Part shown: in pieces, positions 12,801 to 26,423 of the stretch
How positions within the stretch are numbered: position 1 is the stretch's first letter
Layout of the letters: the number at the start of each line of letters is the position of its first letter
Origin: Gorsachius magnificus
Taxonomy: Eukaryota; Chordata; Aves; Pelecaniformes; Ardeidae
Direction of reading: 5' to 3'
Assembly: GCA_034008185.1 (NCBI GenBank)
Contig: CM067081.1
Location: 82,666,765 to 82,730,764 of the forward strand
Length of the DNA stretch: 64,000 nucleotides
Position numbers and translations under genes: made by a program
The notes under the pieces: model-generated
The model's database searches: none
What the model was told of the DNA's origin: nothing
Seen by the model: only the letters and a program-made list of their open reading frames with translations

Positions 12801-15800
12801 TAAAAAGAGAAATGAGGGATGCAGTGCCTGAAGGAGTATTTCAGCTTGTCATTCCTTTCCAAGGAAAAATGTCTCCTTGCTTTACTACTGCTCCAAGAAA
12901 GGAGAAGAATACAGAATGTCCAAGATTAATACCTCTTCTGGTGCATCGTTCAACTGTTTCCCTTAACTTAGAAATAAAAAAAAAATGCTGATGGTATTTC
13001 ACGCTTGCACTGCTTCTTTTCTGTGCAGCATCTCTTCATCACTTCATGCAACTCAGGACAGCAACTTAAATATGGGGCTTCACGCTGGTGTGTGGGGGGA
13101 GTTTGGTGCATTTTAGGTATGCTTTAGGTATCATTTTCAGATGAAAGATGAGTTTTGGAAAGATGAGTTTTGGAAGAGAAGGTTTTAAAAGTCTCAATTA
13201 GGAAAGTATATATCTATTGTAGAGAAAAACGAAGACTTGCCAAAGTGCTTTTATAATAAAACATCTGCCTTTTGTAAGTAATCAATAGAAAACTGATGGA
13301 AGGGCTTCAAGCATGAACCTTTTTGGAAAGTAATACAGTGATGTTGCTGTATTTGATATGGCTTGGTACCGTTGTAACTGGACTTCTGATCTTCACCCAG
13401 CAACCTGAGGGGATAAAAGCATCAAAAGACCTATGTGGAAATATAAACGTTTCATCCAGTATGAGAGAAATTATCCTCCTCTTAAGGCAGGCTCTTGGAG
13501 AGAAAATTACAAATGCAAGTGTTCTTCAGTGCCCTTGTGTTTGGGGAAGCAGCTCTGCGGGCAGTCAGGGCAGAATGGGTCTGTGCTCCACGGGAGGTGT
13601 TCAGGTTTTGTTTTATTTGTGTGTGTGTATTTTAATGAAGAATTAAAACTTTTGCACCTAGTTATCTACTTTCCACCCCTAGAAAGGTGTCCAGGCCATG
13701 CCGCATCCCCTGTTGCGTTCCCCACATCTCTCATGGCTTGCCAGAGGCTACGGGCATGCAGCCACCACGAAGGGAGGTGGCTGGTGGTGCCGCTCTGCTG
13801 TCACCAGGGCCTGCGCTAGCCCTTCTTGATAGATGTAAATAAAGCGTGTTCTTCAGCTTTGGGGAGCTTTCAAAACTTCATGACTAGACATCTCAAAAAC
13901 ATGACTGAGTGGCCTCTATAAAGACTTTGTCCTTGTGGGGTCCAGGTATCATTTGTTGCTCCTTACTGCCAAGCAAGATTAAAAAAATGGATAATTAATC
14001 TGTTCTGTTATAGTACGCAGTTTCAGGGTATTAAAAAAATGAACCCTCAAAGAATGACCACTTAGCAATAGCTGAAATAAATTCTAAAATAATCTTTCCT
14101 GTACTTTTAAAATCAGCAGCTTTAGGCTTTTCCTTGAGGTTCCTCTGAACCCAAGCAGTCATTCTTGATCCCACAGCGTGGGGCTTGCTGGCATCCATGC
14201 TCCAGGGACAGCCCATGGCACCTCGCCGTGGGGGACTGGTTTGTGGGATGACGTCTCACCTGCCAGCTCCTGGCCTGGCCACTCAGCTCCTGCTCCCTGG
14301 ATTTTGCCGGACTGCTGGGTTTGGGAGTGAAATCATAACCCTCAGATTTTGGATTGGTTTTCTTGGATTTTGGTTTACTTCCCTCCCTATACAAACAGAG
14401 GAATGAAAGGATACACCTGTGTATCCCCTCCCTTCTTTCTCCCTAATTAACTTTCTTCCTAATTAACAACTCCCAATGACTTTAAACTAATTAGATCATC
14501 TGAGTCGGTGCTGAGGAAGCAGGGAGCCATTTCTTACGCGTTGAATTCAGTGAAGGTACAAATTGGATATTTTTTGGTCAGAAGCTGTTTTCCTACTTTT
14601 TCCTATGCTGATAGAGGGTTTAGTTTCTCTCCTCTGCCCAGTGCTTCCAGGTAAATGAGTTTAAAACATTTTAACTGGGTTAGCCTTGGTAGATGCAAAA
14701 TGCACTCAGGCAGATATTTTAACAGCTGATGATACTCTTTTTTTTTCTTAAGAATATATGAGATGTAATGTGGCCTAGTGATATAACCGATGACTTAGTA
14801 CTTAGAACGAGTGTTGGGATTTTACCCCACTGACCTTTTTGGGGACTTGAGCTGGTTGTTATGTTCCCAAAGCAGTGCATTTCCATTCCTAGTATTTGTT
14901 TTGCTTATGCATTTTGTGTTTACTTAGAAGGTAAAAAAACCTACTGCACCCTGTGTTATAATAAAAAGCGAGCAGTTAGCCTTGTTAACTGGCTCCCTTG
15001 CAATAATTTTTGCTCTGTTTTGCTTGTTTCTCAACTACAGATTAAACTGGTGTCCTGGGTTTGCTTCCTAGATGAGTACTTAGACTAAATAAGCAGTGGC
15101 ATTTCCCAGCTGAATGTAACTTAAAAGGAGGCATGCAACAACTCATGGGAACTCATGGACGTTCTCATTCCCATCGAGTTCAATAAATTTGCTCTGATTA
15201 GAGAAGTGAAAATCAGGTGTCTGGGTGCTTTGTTGGTGGAAGACGTGGCCACGTTTCTCTGGGGGCGCTGGCAGGCCTTCCCAAAGCATGGAGTGTTAAA
15301 GAATTTTCTTTGGTGGTTGCCTGCATGTGGTTCTGCAGCAGACAGCTGTATTAAAAGTGATAGTTGTCTTTAGAAAGTTTATGTCAGTAAAATCTCGGGA
15401 TCAATAAGGCATATAAATTCTTTCAAACCTTGATCTATATTTAGTTTGCAATACTTTGAAAATATTTGAATGTTATCTTTGGCTTAATCTTCCAGATACC
15501 ACTTGGTAAATATGATGTGTGGTTTTATGATGGAATTCAGCTTAATAGATTCTCAACTGAACCTTTTCATATGGAATATGTTGCTGTCATATTTAAGATG
15601 TATTTTGTCTATTTAAATGGTGTGGGAATGTTTGAAGTTTCATCATCCTGGGAAGGGAGAAGGGGAGCCAGGAACAGCTGACTTTATTTGGGAGCTAAGT
15701 GGTAACTCACGATGCTGTTTTCAGCCGTGGATTTTCTTCTTTTTCTTATTCTGGCGTTTAACTGGCTTTCAAATTCTGGTTCCCATTCAGCTTGTTGGGA

Positions 15801-16789
15801 GGAATAGCCTTGAATTACAGTATTCCCTAGCCTGCTGCCCTGTCCCTCTCAGCACCTGGTCCTGCAGTCCTCTTGTGGGAACAACAAAGAGAGATTTCTT
15901 ATGGAATGAGCTCTGATAACGTGGGTGTGCGCATGTGTGTGCACAGTTTCACGTATTTGGGAGAGGCAGGGGAAGAAGGAGATGGTAAAGGGAACTGGAG
16001 TCGCCATTTCTCCCAGTCAAGGACCGAAGGACACTGCCAATTTATCTCTAAAAGCCTGTTTAGAATTTCTGAAATCACATTTTATCCCTTCTAGATGATG
16101 AAGCAGACCCTGATGAACTCATCCACGGGATGACTCAGGACCTGGAATAATTTGATAAAGTCTGACTTGAGAAAGCAGCTCCTGCAGTTTAATTCCCTGT
16201 TAGAGAGGAAGCAGCGTTCGTAGCCATCTCCATCTTACCTGGAGCAGCTCTGGCTCCTCTGGTGAAGGGGAGCACTTCTCAGAGAAGGCTTGGAGGACGG
16301 ATACTGAATTGGTTTATGAGTAACGAGGTTCATCCAAGAGAGGGAATCACAAATTGTGGAGGCCATTGTGGAAGCTGGTCAGGGATTCCGGCTGGTGAGA
16401 GGGGTGCGACGTGCAAGTGATTTGGGAGTGGAGCAGAAGAGAAGGATGACGGACAGGATCTGTGGGAAACTCCCAGAGGAAGCAGAGCCTGGTGAAACAA
16501 ATGTGTGCCTGGCTCTGGCAGTGTGAGGAGTCAGTAGAAGGGGAGATCAAGAGTCAGATACAATTAGTGTGGCAAGAGGGGAGAGATCAGTTTAAATAAA
16601 ACCAACTGAGAAAATTATCAAAGAAGCCAAGATTGCAGTCGGAAAAAAAGAGCTGCATAAAGCACAGAAACAGAGCAAGATGTGCATGCAGGCCTGTGCT
16701 CCTATTTAGTGGAAGTGTTTAGCTTCAGTGCTTTGGGCAGTGTTAGGGGAAGAGTTGCGCCTTGGAACTAATGTGCCTTTTCCCTGCTT
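9883..16789. other. Unannotated sequence, no gene recognised
   Basis: Mostly AT-rich, becoming purine-rich on plus from about 16100 to 16700. No exon with both splice sites and a recognisable product was found. Open frames such as 13323-13646 and 10306-10605 show no family motifs, and the former starts only at TTG. A 15-bp exact tandem duplication lies inside and is listed separately. Confidence 0.5.
13146..13175. repeat. 15-bp exact tandem duplication
   Basis: The unit AGATGAGTTTTGGAA occurs twice, directly adjacent and without mismatch. This is probably a recent replication-slippage duplication. Confidence 0.9.
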
Positions 16790-17130
16790 GTCCCCCTTTG
16801 CCGTCGCCTCTCGAGGGAAGGGACTGGGCTTCCCCGCAGAGGGAGGGGTGGCGCAGAGGCTGCCCTTGCTCCCCGGCTCGCTGCTGCTTGCTGCTTTGCA
16901 GCTCTCGAAGCCGGCTGCAGTCGGGGGGAAGGAGCACAGAGCCTGCCGGTTCGTCAGGGTTCGTGCTACAGGGTCAAGGAGGGAGAAGGAAGATGGGCGA
17001 GGGAGCCAAGAAATATATTCAAGGATCATCGTGTTACGCGTCTGTGCAACTGCAAATTGTTTTGTGCACCAAGCAAGTAACGAATAGACGTAGAGTGGTG
17101 GCGAGGGAAATTCGGTGTTAGACGAAGTTT
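16790..17130. promoter_or_regulatory. CpG-dense block, possible small CpG island
   Basis: About 340 bp are clearly GC-richer than the surroundings and keep roughly twenty CpG dinucleotides, while neighbouring kilobases have few. In birds, local CpG retention often marks unmethylated promoters or enhancers. No TATA box, exon or transcript start can be seen, so the regulatory role is inference. The open frames crossing it on both strands are what GC-rich DNA gives by chance; the longest (minus 16706-17185) starts at GTG. Confidence 0.3.
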
Positions 17131-17999
17131 GCATTGTTTGAATGGAGAAAGACACTGTTTTATGACTCCATGTGCAGCAAAGCACTTGAGATAAAACGCC
17201 AGTAAATTGAGAAGCGCCTTATTCCTCAACAGACATTAAATATTAATGAAGATACAGGTGGCGTGTGCAGACACACACACACACACAGAAGAAAATATAA
17301 AAGGAAGTAGAGCAGTTATAAAAAGCGAACCCTGGAAGAGTGTGATGGCTGCCTTCCCAGAGGTTTTTGGCGGCGGGAAGGTGGAGGAAAATGCAACAGC
17401 AGCAACAACAAAAGGAAGTCACAACAGGGTTTTATAAACTCCTGAGGAACCGGGAGACGAGACTGAAGGGAAGTGAGCAGCATCCTCTTTTTAACAGATA
17501 AAAGGGAATGTGCGGTAACAAGCAATATGGAGGCTTGATCTCTTTGCTGGTGACATTTTTGTGATTGATTTAGGGCAGTCCCTGTGTGGAGGCTGTAACA
17601 GGCTGTGCTAAGTCTAACTACGGCATCTTATGGCTGCTCTAGGGAAGCAGACCCCGAGGGCTGGCAGCAAGGGAATGGCTTTTGCCGTGGTAAAGGCAGC
17701 TCAAAACTTACAAATGGGGCTCAGGGCTAGATGTCAAGGACAACAAACATTTCTGTTCAGCAGCTGCCCCATGCTTAAGGACAAATGCCTAACCCCCAAG
17801 TCCTTAACAGAGGACCTTAACCCAGAGACCAGAGCTGGGTGAGAGGCATTTTAGTTTAAATTAAGTGCAACACTGCCAAACATGAACTCATGTTTGGCTT
17901 TTGTATGGAGGAAAGTTCAGGTCACTTAAGTGAAGCTCTTGCGCTTTCAGAGCAAGGCTGAAGATTTCCACTCCTACCCCACTCTGCTTCCTTCCTGCT

Positions 18000-18320
18000 C
18001 TTGGCCGGGGTGCTCAGCCTGTGCCTCCTGGGGCTCTTGTCACCCCGCAGGGCTCGTGGCAGGGGAGGAGGCTTTTGCTCAGCCTATTGAAGGAGGAGGG
18101 GAGAGGTTTGGAGGGCCATCATGGTTTGCTTTCCCTGGAGGCAGGCAGGCTGTTGGAGTCGGGCTTCCTTGTGGCTGCGTCAGAAGATGCGGCTGAAGGC
18201 AGGCTCTTGCCAGCTCTGCCGCGTTCCACGGCAGGGGGCGGTCAGGGTGCAGCGGAATGACAGCAGGGAAGCTGCGCAGCTCTGCAGCCGTTCAAAACCA
18301 TCGGCGAAAAGCGTGTTCTG
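18000..18320. promoter_or_regulatory. Second GC-rich, CpG-containing block
   Basis: A stretch of about 320 bp with raised GC and repeated CpG (for example around 18175-18245), about 1 kb right of the first CpG-dense block. No exon or promoter motif identifies it. It may be part of the same regulatory region or only a local base-composition peak. Confidence 0.22.
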
Positions 18321-21300
18321 AGGATTGAGTTGCTTCTTCAAGGCATGACTGCAAACGTTGCCTGTTTCAGAAGGGTGGTGCTTTTTGTCACCAGGGCTCT
18401 TTGAGTTGCCATTGCCTCTTGATGTGGCAGTGGGATGCAGGAGTAACACGAGCTGTTGCTAAACAAGGCCTGGCTACAATATGATGTGGTTCCTACTTAA
18501 TAAAGTCCTTAACGAAGGACTCCTGTGTCACTTGCATTTTAGCTATTCAGTTGTACTCTCAATACAAACAACATCTTTTAAAAATCCTTTGGTGTTACCA
18601 GTGAGATTGGCTGGCAAAAGAGCTGAAAAAGCATGTCTGAATCTGGGAGAGAAAATCAATCTAGATGACAGATTTTGAGATCTAGGTTTTAAACTGTATC
18701 TGGGGGATGATCACATCGAGTTCCCACTGTCCCTTAGTGCAAGAGCTGATCTGCTCTACTCTTCGAGTCTCTCGTGTGTAGTTCATCCAGAAAGAAGAAA
18801 GTTACAAATCTGTCTTGGCGTCTGAAAAGCGATCGAGGTGTTGCTTTGAGCAGGCACTGAAGGGAGCAGCTGCAAGAAGTCTGCTACAGGGGAATGAAGG
18901 AGAGCCCACAGAGATTTACAAAAGAGGTAGGCACAAATAGTTTCTTTAAGAAGTTGTACTTTCAAGGATAAGATACAGGAAAAGTCAGAACTTGAGGGGC
19001 GTAAGACCAGTGAGGGCTCTTTGGCAGCGAGTTGCTCAGTTACACAGTGGCTTAATGTGTGTGCTGGAAGAAGTGAAGCCTTGAGCAATGTATGCTAACA
19101 AGAAGAGGTTGGGCAGACTTATTAATGTGACTTACTTCTCTTTTATTTTGATTCTGTCTATATATTTTTTCCATTGCTGGGTAAGCAATGCAGTAGTTGG
19201 GAGACTTTCTGATGCCCTCCTACTACATATTTGAAAACTTTTTATGCCTTCTGCTAAAATCGTTGCTAGACCCCCCTTGCAGCTTTTAGGAAAAGAAGCA
19301 GCACATTTTGTTTTCTGTCCCTTGGTAAACAAAAATTGGAAAGATTTTTTCTTTTTTTAAGTTTGTGATTTGGGGTGGTAAATTTTTTTAAAATGTGGTT
19401 AAGAATAAATACAGAAGGGCAATTAAGTTTGTCAGATCACTCATTAATAGGAGTGGTTTAAAAACATTATTCATGTCCTCTTCTGCCATGGTATTTCATA
19501 GTTAAAAATTTTCCTTCTCTGCTTTGAGTCCTGGACACTTCTTTTCGTATCAGAATGGAAGTTATCATAAAACCCCAAGATTCTAGGAAGCTTAATTAAA
19601 AGACATAATCATGAGACTTGTAATAAAATCAGAGGTCCTAGCTTTAAAATACTGAAATGAGGAAGAAGAATGCCAGTAGTGGAAAGCTACAAACATACAT
19701 GGGTGTATTGAAGTGTCGTGGGAAAGCAAAATACTTTGGAAGATGACTTCACACTCGCATTGTATGTGTGTATATATGTTTGCATATCTCCCTTTTCTCC
19801 TTTTTACATGCAGCTCTAAGCACTTATTCATCAGTTGGTCATAAGATGCTTAAAGAATTTAAAATGATTGTGCAAACTTAGTATTTTATGGAAAAGGGGA
19901 AAATAAATCATGTTTACATATTTTTGGCAGGAGTATAATCTCTTACAGTGTCCTGTAAAATTGTAGGCATCAAAATGTTCCTATTAATGCCACAGCAGAT
20001 CACAAAGACCGGTTTGAAAAACATTGTGCTCTGCCTACTTGGATTTCAGATGTGCCTATGTGTCTGCCTGCCCTGACAGAGCTGATGACGGGGACACATT
20101 GCCTGGTGGTGACTTTTAAGAAAACAATGTTATTTTCTGAACTCTCTCTTAAAAATTTGCTTTTGGGGAGGGAAAAGAAAAAAAAAAAAGGTGTATCCTC
20201 TCAGGTATATGTCTGTTTACTTGTTTAGGAATGAACATCCTTTTCATACATAAAGTAAATCAACTTCATGGCTTCAGGCCTCTGACTCGACCATGTTTAA
20301 CCCAGCAGTAGAGTTAGTGCTGTCGCACTTCAACTTGACGCTCTGTAAATATTTACCATCCAAACCACCCTGTATTGCTTCTTTCTGCTGTCAGTTCTGT
20401 GGAGCTCATTTTACGCTGGGTGAGATGCTAAGGTAGACGGCAACATTTCTGGGCATGTGCTGCGCTCCAGTGCCTGCTGTCTCAGCCCATACCTGTCGCC
20501 AGCTTCAGGAGCCTTCCTGCTGGGGAAGGGGAGAAGACCGGTCGTGCCATGGAGTTCAGCAGCTCCACCAAGTTCGGTAGGAGGGTTTGTCGTTGATCGT
20601 ACTCTGGGGGTAAAAACCTGGCCCCACTGAAGTCAGTAGTGAAATTTCCACTGCCCCAGATGGCATTAGAATTTCCCTGTATCTTCAATAACAGTGTTGC
20701 GAAGCTGCAGATCTTACGTGTAAGTGCTGAATTCTTAAAACCAGTATACCGTAATATATACCATTATGACTATATATAAAGGGAATTTTTAAAACCAGAT
20801 ACTGTCAAAAATACTCTTATTTAAATTATAAATGAACAAAATTTAATATTTAAAAGCTAGGCATGACTAAATTTATTCTGTTGGAGGTTGGTGATAAATT
20901 GAAGATTTAAATGTGTTAAGGTAGGGCCTTTAAAATAAAATTCAGCAATAGTGTATTTGCCGACATACTAATTTATTTTAAAAATGCCTAACTCAGTCTC
21001 AAGTTACTTAGACATAGCAACAGGTTTATAAAACGTGGACCTAGGTCATTTCAAACTTAGATTTATCTTTCTAAATCATTGCAAGCAGGTTTTTAAGGAC
21101 ATCAAAGCACCTAAAGGTTCAGGTGGGCTTCAATAGGAGTATAAAAAATGGCACAATGAATAAATCCTGTTACCAGGCACTTTTTTGCCTGTTTTATAAA
21201 TAACTAGGCCCTTATGAACACATGTAACGTTTCTGAATGTCTTTACAGTAAGTAAGCTGTCAAGTTCTGGCTCTGTGCTTCAGAAAATGGGTGGGAGAAT

Positions 21301-22263
21301 TAATACATTGAAGAAATAAAAATAGCTCTGTGAAGTATAATAGAGTTGTGGGTGATAAAATCAGCCTGCTGACCTGATGCTTGGGCTAATGCTTGCCAGC
21401 AAAGGCTGTTTTTTGTGAAACAGCAGTGCTTGGTACCCATCCCAAGCAGGCTGCAGCATCCTCGTGGACTGCCCCATGGGGTGTGGGACCCGTGTGGCTG
21501 GCTGGGTGGCCAAAAGCCTGGGTGCTGGCTGCTGTGGGGGTCCAGTAGTGCATCCCTGATGCCAAGAAGCATGGAGCTCAGGGTCTGCCAGGTCACTCGG
21601 CATCAGTCTTGCTGCCAGCCAGGCTAGCAGAATAGGTTTACTTTATTCTGTCAAGGAAAGAATTAGAAACAGATTTGCAGCGATGGAGGCAGGAGTGCAA
21701 AAAGATAAAAGTTCATGCCTGTGTGGTGCTCGAATCAAACCTGTAAAGGTTTTCTCGGTTGCTTCTGTCTACAGTCGCTATCTCAAGTAAGATATATTTG
21801 TGCAAGAAAATAATGAAAGGGTGGCAAGGATGGTCGGTAATCTAATGGCTTCTGTAAAAGAAAATATTAAGTAATTTAAGAACCACACCTGGGGGAAAAG
21901 CTGGTTTGAAATGATAGTTACTTCTTCCCTAAGTTTTCTGCTGCCCACTGTAAGGGACTTGAGGAGGAGGACGAGCTCGAGCTGATCTGGGTCTGACAGT
22001 CAGTGGCCATTCTTAAGGTTGTTTCTCCTTCTTTCCTGACTGAAATGGGCTCCTGCAGCCTCCCATGGGCACCCCGATCTTCCTCTAGCCTGTCATAGGC
22101 CATCTCTTCTTCTGGCCATTCTTCTGCCAGGGCTTCACCCTTTGCTCTGCGGCACTGGGCAGCAGGAGAAGAGCGGTTTTGTTGACTCCCATCTTCCCAA
22201 AGCTTCCCTGGTTTTGTATTCATTGTATTTCTTAATTTGTACATTGCCCTCCACTTTATCTCT

Positions 22264-22280
22264 CCCCCCCCTCCCCCCCC
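22264..22280. repeat. C-rich tract (G-rich on minus)
   Basis: Two runs of eight C with one T between, followed by further pyrimidines up to about 22296. The minus strand is a polypurine tract with long G runs, which can form G-quadruplex or triplex structures. Confidence 0.85.
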
Positions 22281-23820
22281 TTCTTCTTTCTCTATCTTGC
22301 AACTCGGGAAGATGACACGTTTTGTTTGGCAAATCACATATTCTCACTGAATAATCATTAAACCTATAGCTCGCTCCTTTCAGAATATCTTTTGTGCTGA
22401 GGACATCTCATGAAAGCCAGGCAGCATGATACAGCTGATGGTGAGGTCGGGACCAGTTTGATGGAACAGTGGCCCTGGCATACCCTGCAGGTGTGAGTGG
22501 ACCCAGTTTACAGACTGTGTTGTGAAGTTACTGGGAGACAATACAATAGCAGCTGGAACAACACATGTGTTGCCCGTTAAATGGATTAAACCTACATGTG
22601 TGGCACTCATTTAACAGCAAAAAGGAAATACAGAAGCTAGGTGACTCCAAGCTTCATAACAGTAGTTTCTGCACCCAAACCACTGAAATTTGTCTCAGAA
22701 TTGCATTGGCTATTAAACTTCAGTGTTTCTGTATGTTCTTGCTCACATTTTCCTCTATTGATACTGTAGCTAAATTTCATTCCTGTTAGCAGCGCAATTA
22801 TGAGCAAGCTCTAAGAACTGCAAATGTAGAGAATACTTCATTTCAAAGAGCTGAATTGCATGCAAATACGTGTGCAGATGCACTCCTCGGTTGGAACATG
22901 CAGTTATGAGCTGCAACCAGACTCATCTTTATTGCTAGAGGAAAACATCCAGAAGCACAACAACCTTGTGTCAGAGAACAGTATTAAACCTGTGTGAAGT
23001 CCCAGAGTCCCTCTAATTTTTTGACTGCAGGGAAACTTTCATTTTCTGCTGCAAGACCTTCAGGAAGCTGCTTGTCAGGGGCTGTAATTAGGTTAGCTGA
23101 ACCTGTTGTACCTCTGCCTGTATCCTTTTCCTTAGCTATCACTTGCAGATCGCTGGGAGAGATTTTTGTTACTTCCTAGTAGCTGGCACAGTGGCGAGGC
23201 AGTTGCAGCTTGCCAGGATGTATGCAAGCTCATATACCCGTACTCCTGCCACGGTATTCAACCAAGGACTGCTGTAAATTGGAGGAGGAAAGATTTAGGT
23301 TATGGGTTTTTCTGTGTTGTTTCATTTTTAGGAACCTGTTATTACAAGAAATTTATGAGTCCATTTCCCCAGATACATAACTAGGTGGCTTAATATCAGA
23401 AGATATTAGGGATTTAGATGTCTGGAGCCTTAATATGCCAAGAGCTTTTTTTATGCAACAAGATCTCACACTTAGATTTTCTCTTCTAGTTCTAAAAGTA
23501 ATGTCTACCTTCAGAGTGCTTTTCAGGTGATAAATCAAATTAAAAAAAAATATGTTTTACATTACAGGTTTTTGTTTCACAGATTTTATCTTTAAAAATC
23601 ACTGGGTAAGGAAATACTGGTATGAAAAAACCCAAAGATATAGGCTCGAGAACAGCGGAAAGTAGAATAAGCAAATTTCTCTCTTTCTGTCTTTGTTTAA
23701 TGATTAATAGAGTAGAGTAGTAGAGTTCAAGTATATAAGATTAACTCCAGGCAACTTAATTTGCAGTGTAATACCTATTTATCACATTGGTTTACACGAA
23801 GCAGGCTGAAATGCTTTGAG

Positions 23821-23884
23821 CGGGAGGTTGGGCTAGGTGACCTCCTGACGCCCCTCCCAAACGGTGTTGTCCTGTCACCCTGTG
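23821..23884 (+). mobile_element. CR1 LINE, decayed 3' tail
   Basis: The plus strand reads GGGAGGTTGGGCTAGGTGAC, then CTCC, a CCCCTCCCAA block and TCCTGTCACCCTGTG. This follows the order of a CR1 3' end: GGTTGGACTAGATGACC, CCTTCCAAC, then two ATTCTGTG octamers. Several differences are transitions, as expected for an old copy. The 5' limit is uncertain. CpG-rich sequence follows to about 23980. Confidence 0.55.
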
Positions 23885-26402
23885 GCACGTGCAGGTCGGC
23901 AGCCCGCTGGCGGAGCACGGGCGCTGCTGCCATAGCGTCCAGCAAGAGCTTTTGCTGTCCGTCGTGTGAGACGAAAATGGGCAGTGGGCCCATTGGTTGG
24001 GGGCAGCTGGTATTGCAAATGACATTCAAGTTGAACGCTAAGCCTTGCGGCTTGTTTTAAAGGCAAACAGTTTTAAAGGTGCAGCCATGTGAATTCACTT
24101 AAAAAGACGCCTTTTTGTTTCTCTTGTGTAAAGCATTCGCCGTTGCTTTAACAGCTTTGTTTCTGCAGTTCCATGCGTAGCTGCTTTGGATGCTCTGCGG
24201 CCATACTTGACTGGGTAATCATAAAATCAAAACAACATGGTGGAATGGATGGATATGGGAGAGAAATAGTAACCTAGAGAATGCAGTGAGGAATGCGGCG
24301 TGTAAAAAGAGCACGAGGGATACAAATGATGATTAGAGATGAAATCTGCTTCCTCTTCAGTGGAATAACAATGAAATACTATTAATTTTCTCCGTTTTGA
24401 CTGCCAGAGAGTTGTGTGTCTGGTATCCAAGGACTAGCAGGACAAAGGAGGGAAGGAAAAAGTAAAGCATATATTGCCATGTACTGGAATTACTTAAATC
24501 TTTGGTTGTTGGCTCATCAGGGCATGGATAAAATACTGCTTGGCTATTCCTAGTAGCCTGGGAGCAAGAGCCTTGGCAGAAGTCTAGATTTTCTGAGCCT
24601 CTGGGACCTAGAGGGTACAAAAATGTGTTTAAACCTGTTTTGGAAGGCAAATAATGAATTGCCAAGTCTGATACCTTCAACTTTCACATTATTTATTGAA
24701 GAAAATGTAACATTTTATGTAAACTGCAGGCTAATATCATAAAGAGGCAGAAGAGTTCAGATTTTTAATACTGCTTTGCAATCATAAAATGCTATAGTCC
24801 AGAAAATAGCTGTATATACAGATAATTATTAAAATGTCTCTAGCATTTCTGTTCCAGCTACAGACTGTTTTATGGTATATTATGATATAACACTTTAAAA
24901 AATTTAATGGGAAGTGATAAAATATTTGAATTTTATCTTTTCTAAGTCACACAGTCCCTCTGTTGTGAACCCACAGTAACTTTAAAAGCTGCCTTTTCTG
25001 ATTCTTGTCCAGAACAGTATTCTCCCCGTGAGCTGAAAAGTATAAATTGCTGATAAGCCAAAAGATATCTGAAAATTTGGATTGATAAAGAGCCTAGAAG
25101 CAGATTTTAATTCAAAGCTGACAATCTTAGGAAATGTTACACTGATGAGATGCCTGATGTCCTGGTTCTGTGGCACCTTCGTTGTCAAATTACATCCTGC
25201 GGAATGGGAACGAGAACCAGTTTGACATCGCACTGCGTAGTTTGTCTGCTGAGGAAAAAGTGAGGTCAGGTAATGATAGAAGGGGCACCAGCAGGAGCTT
25301 GGGAGAAGACTGTTAATTCTGTGTTCTGCTGAGATTTTTCAGACACAGATTTGAAAGTAAAAAAAATCAGTGATTGTGCCTGGCTACAGTGTACTGTAAA
25401 CCATAAATACTGGGAAAAAGTGATGCACAGATGATGGAGAAGGTTCGTGTTACTAGTGCTCGTTGTGGTGGTATTCTTGGGCAGATGGGGTTCTTGTCAG
25501 ACGTTAAAGCTTGCCCTGTTTTTCTTTTTTCAAGAACAGTTGTAACCAAGTAATTTCTTCCTTTGCTTCCTGTCTTTCCTTTGCAATTTTTCCCTTTTGT
25601 AGCTCCTTGCGTGGAAATCAGTGATTTCCTTGGAATTTCAGGAAACGACGGTTTCTATTGGCATGTGTTACCCAGCGGAGAATGCAGGAAAAAAATATTT
25701 TGAAAATCATTCCTGAGCTTGCGTCTAGATCAAATAGCATGGAAAGCTGGTCTGTCACTTACGGATGGGTGGTTTACCCACCTGGTTCTAAGCTCCCCTG
25801 TGGTATGGCCTGGGATGTGTTAAAGGAACTAGTGATCTGAGATCGCATCTCTCCAGTTTTGAACTGTATCCAAATAGTTTCCGTTCAAACGTTGAATAAG
25901 TTATGTGACTTAGTTTTTAAGGCACCTTTTTTCTTGCATTCCATTGATACAGATAGTTAAATGTTGTATATGGCTCTTAAGTATCTAAGTCCTTAAATTA
26001 TATTTGAAATGTGACATTTTGGCTCAGTTTTGTTGGCTCACACTTTGTAGAGTCCTTATGGCTAAGGAAGAAAGTTTTAAAAAAATATAATAATTGCTCT
26101 TTCTCATTTTTTGAAGGTTTTACACGTGCCTTGGTTCACAATGTAATTCTGTGACAGAACGTGCAAAGTGTTGGTGGTTTCCTAAGAATGCAACTGCTTC
26201 AGATTTGCTTGGTTTTATAAATGGGTTTCTGTTCAGAGTGCTTTAAATAACTCATATCTGGATGAACGCTTCTTACCACTGGTGAAAACTGACTATTATG
26301 CAAAATGCCCTTTACTTACATTATTTCTCAGTAGGTTACCATATAAACCATAATTTCCTTAATGGAAAAATACAAAGGAGCTCAAAAGAAAAGAAAAGAA
26401 GG

Positions 26403-26423
26403 AAAAAAAAAAAAAAAAAAAAA
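26403..26423. repeat. A21 homopolymer
   Basis: 21 consecutive A, preceded by AAAAG-like repeats. No retroposed body can be identified upstream, so it is not clearly a poly(A) tail. Confidence 0.9.

Larger units (their letters stand above)
17131..23820. other. Unannotated sequence, no gene recognised
   Basis: No gene recognised. It contains a short (CA)n run at 17271-17287, a second GC-rich block (18000-18320) and a C-rich tract near 22264, listed separately. A 139-codon open frame on minus (21918-22337) is glycine/glutamate-rich at one end and serine-rich at the other. It begins at GTG and matches nothing I know. Confidence 0.5.

Noticed and set aside
16706..17185. 159-codon frame on minus
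   Set aside because: Starts at GTG, not ATG, lies in GC-rich DNA with other open frames on both strands, and matches no family.
21918..22337. 139-codon frame on minus with Glu/Gly-rich and Ser-rich ends
   Set aside because: Starts at GTG. Its biased ends come from simple purine and pyrimidine tracts, with no known domain.
26403..26423. Poly(A) run as the tail of a processed pseudogene
   Set aside because: No gene-like body, poly(A) signal or target duplication could be seen next to it.
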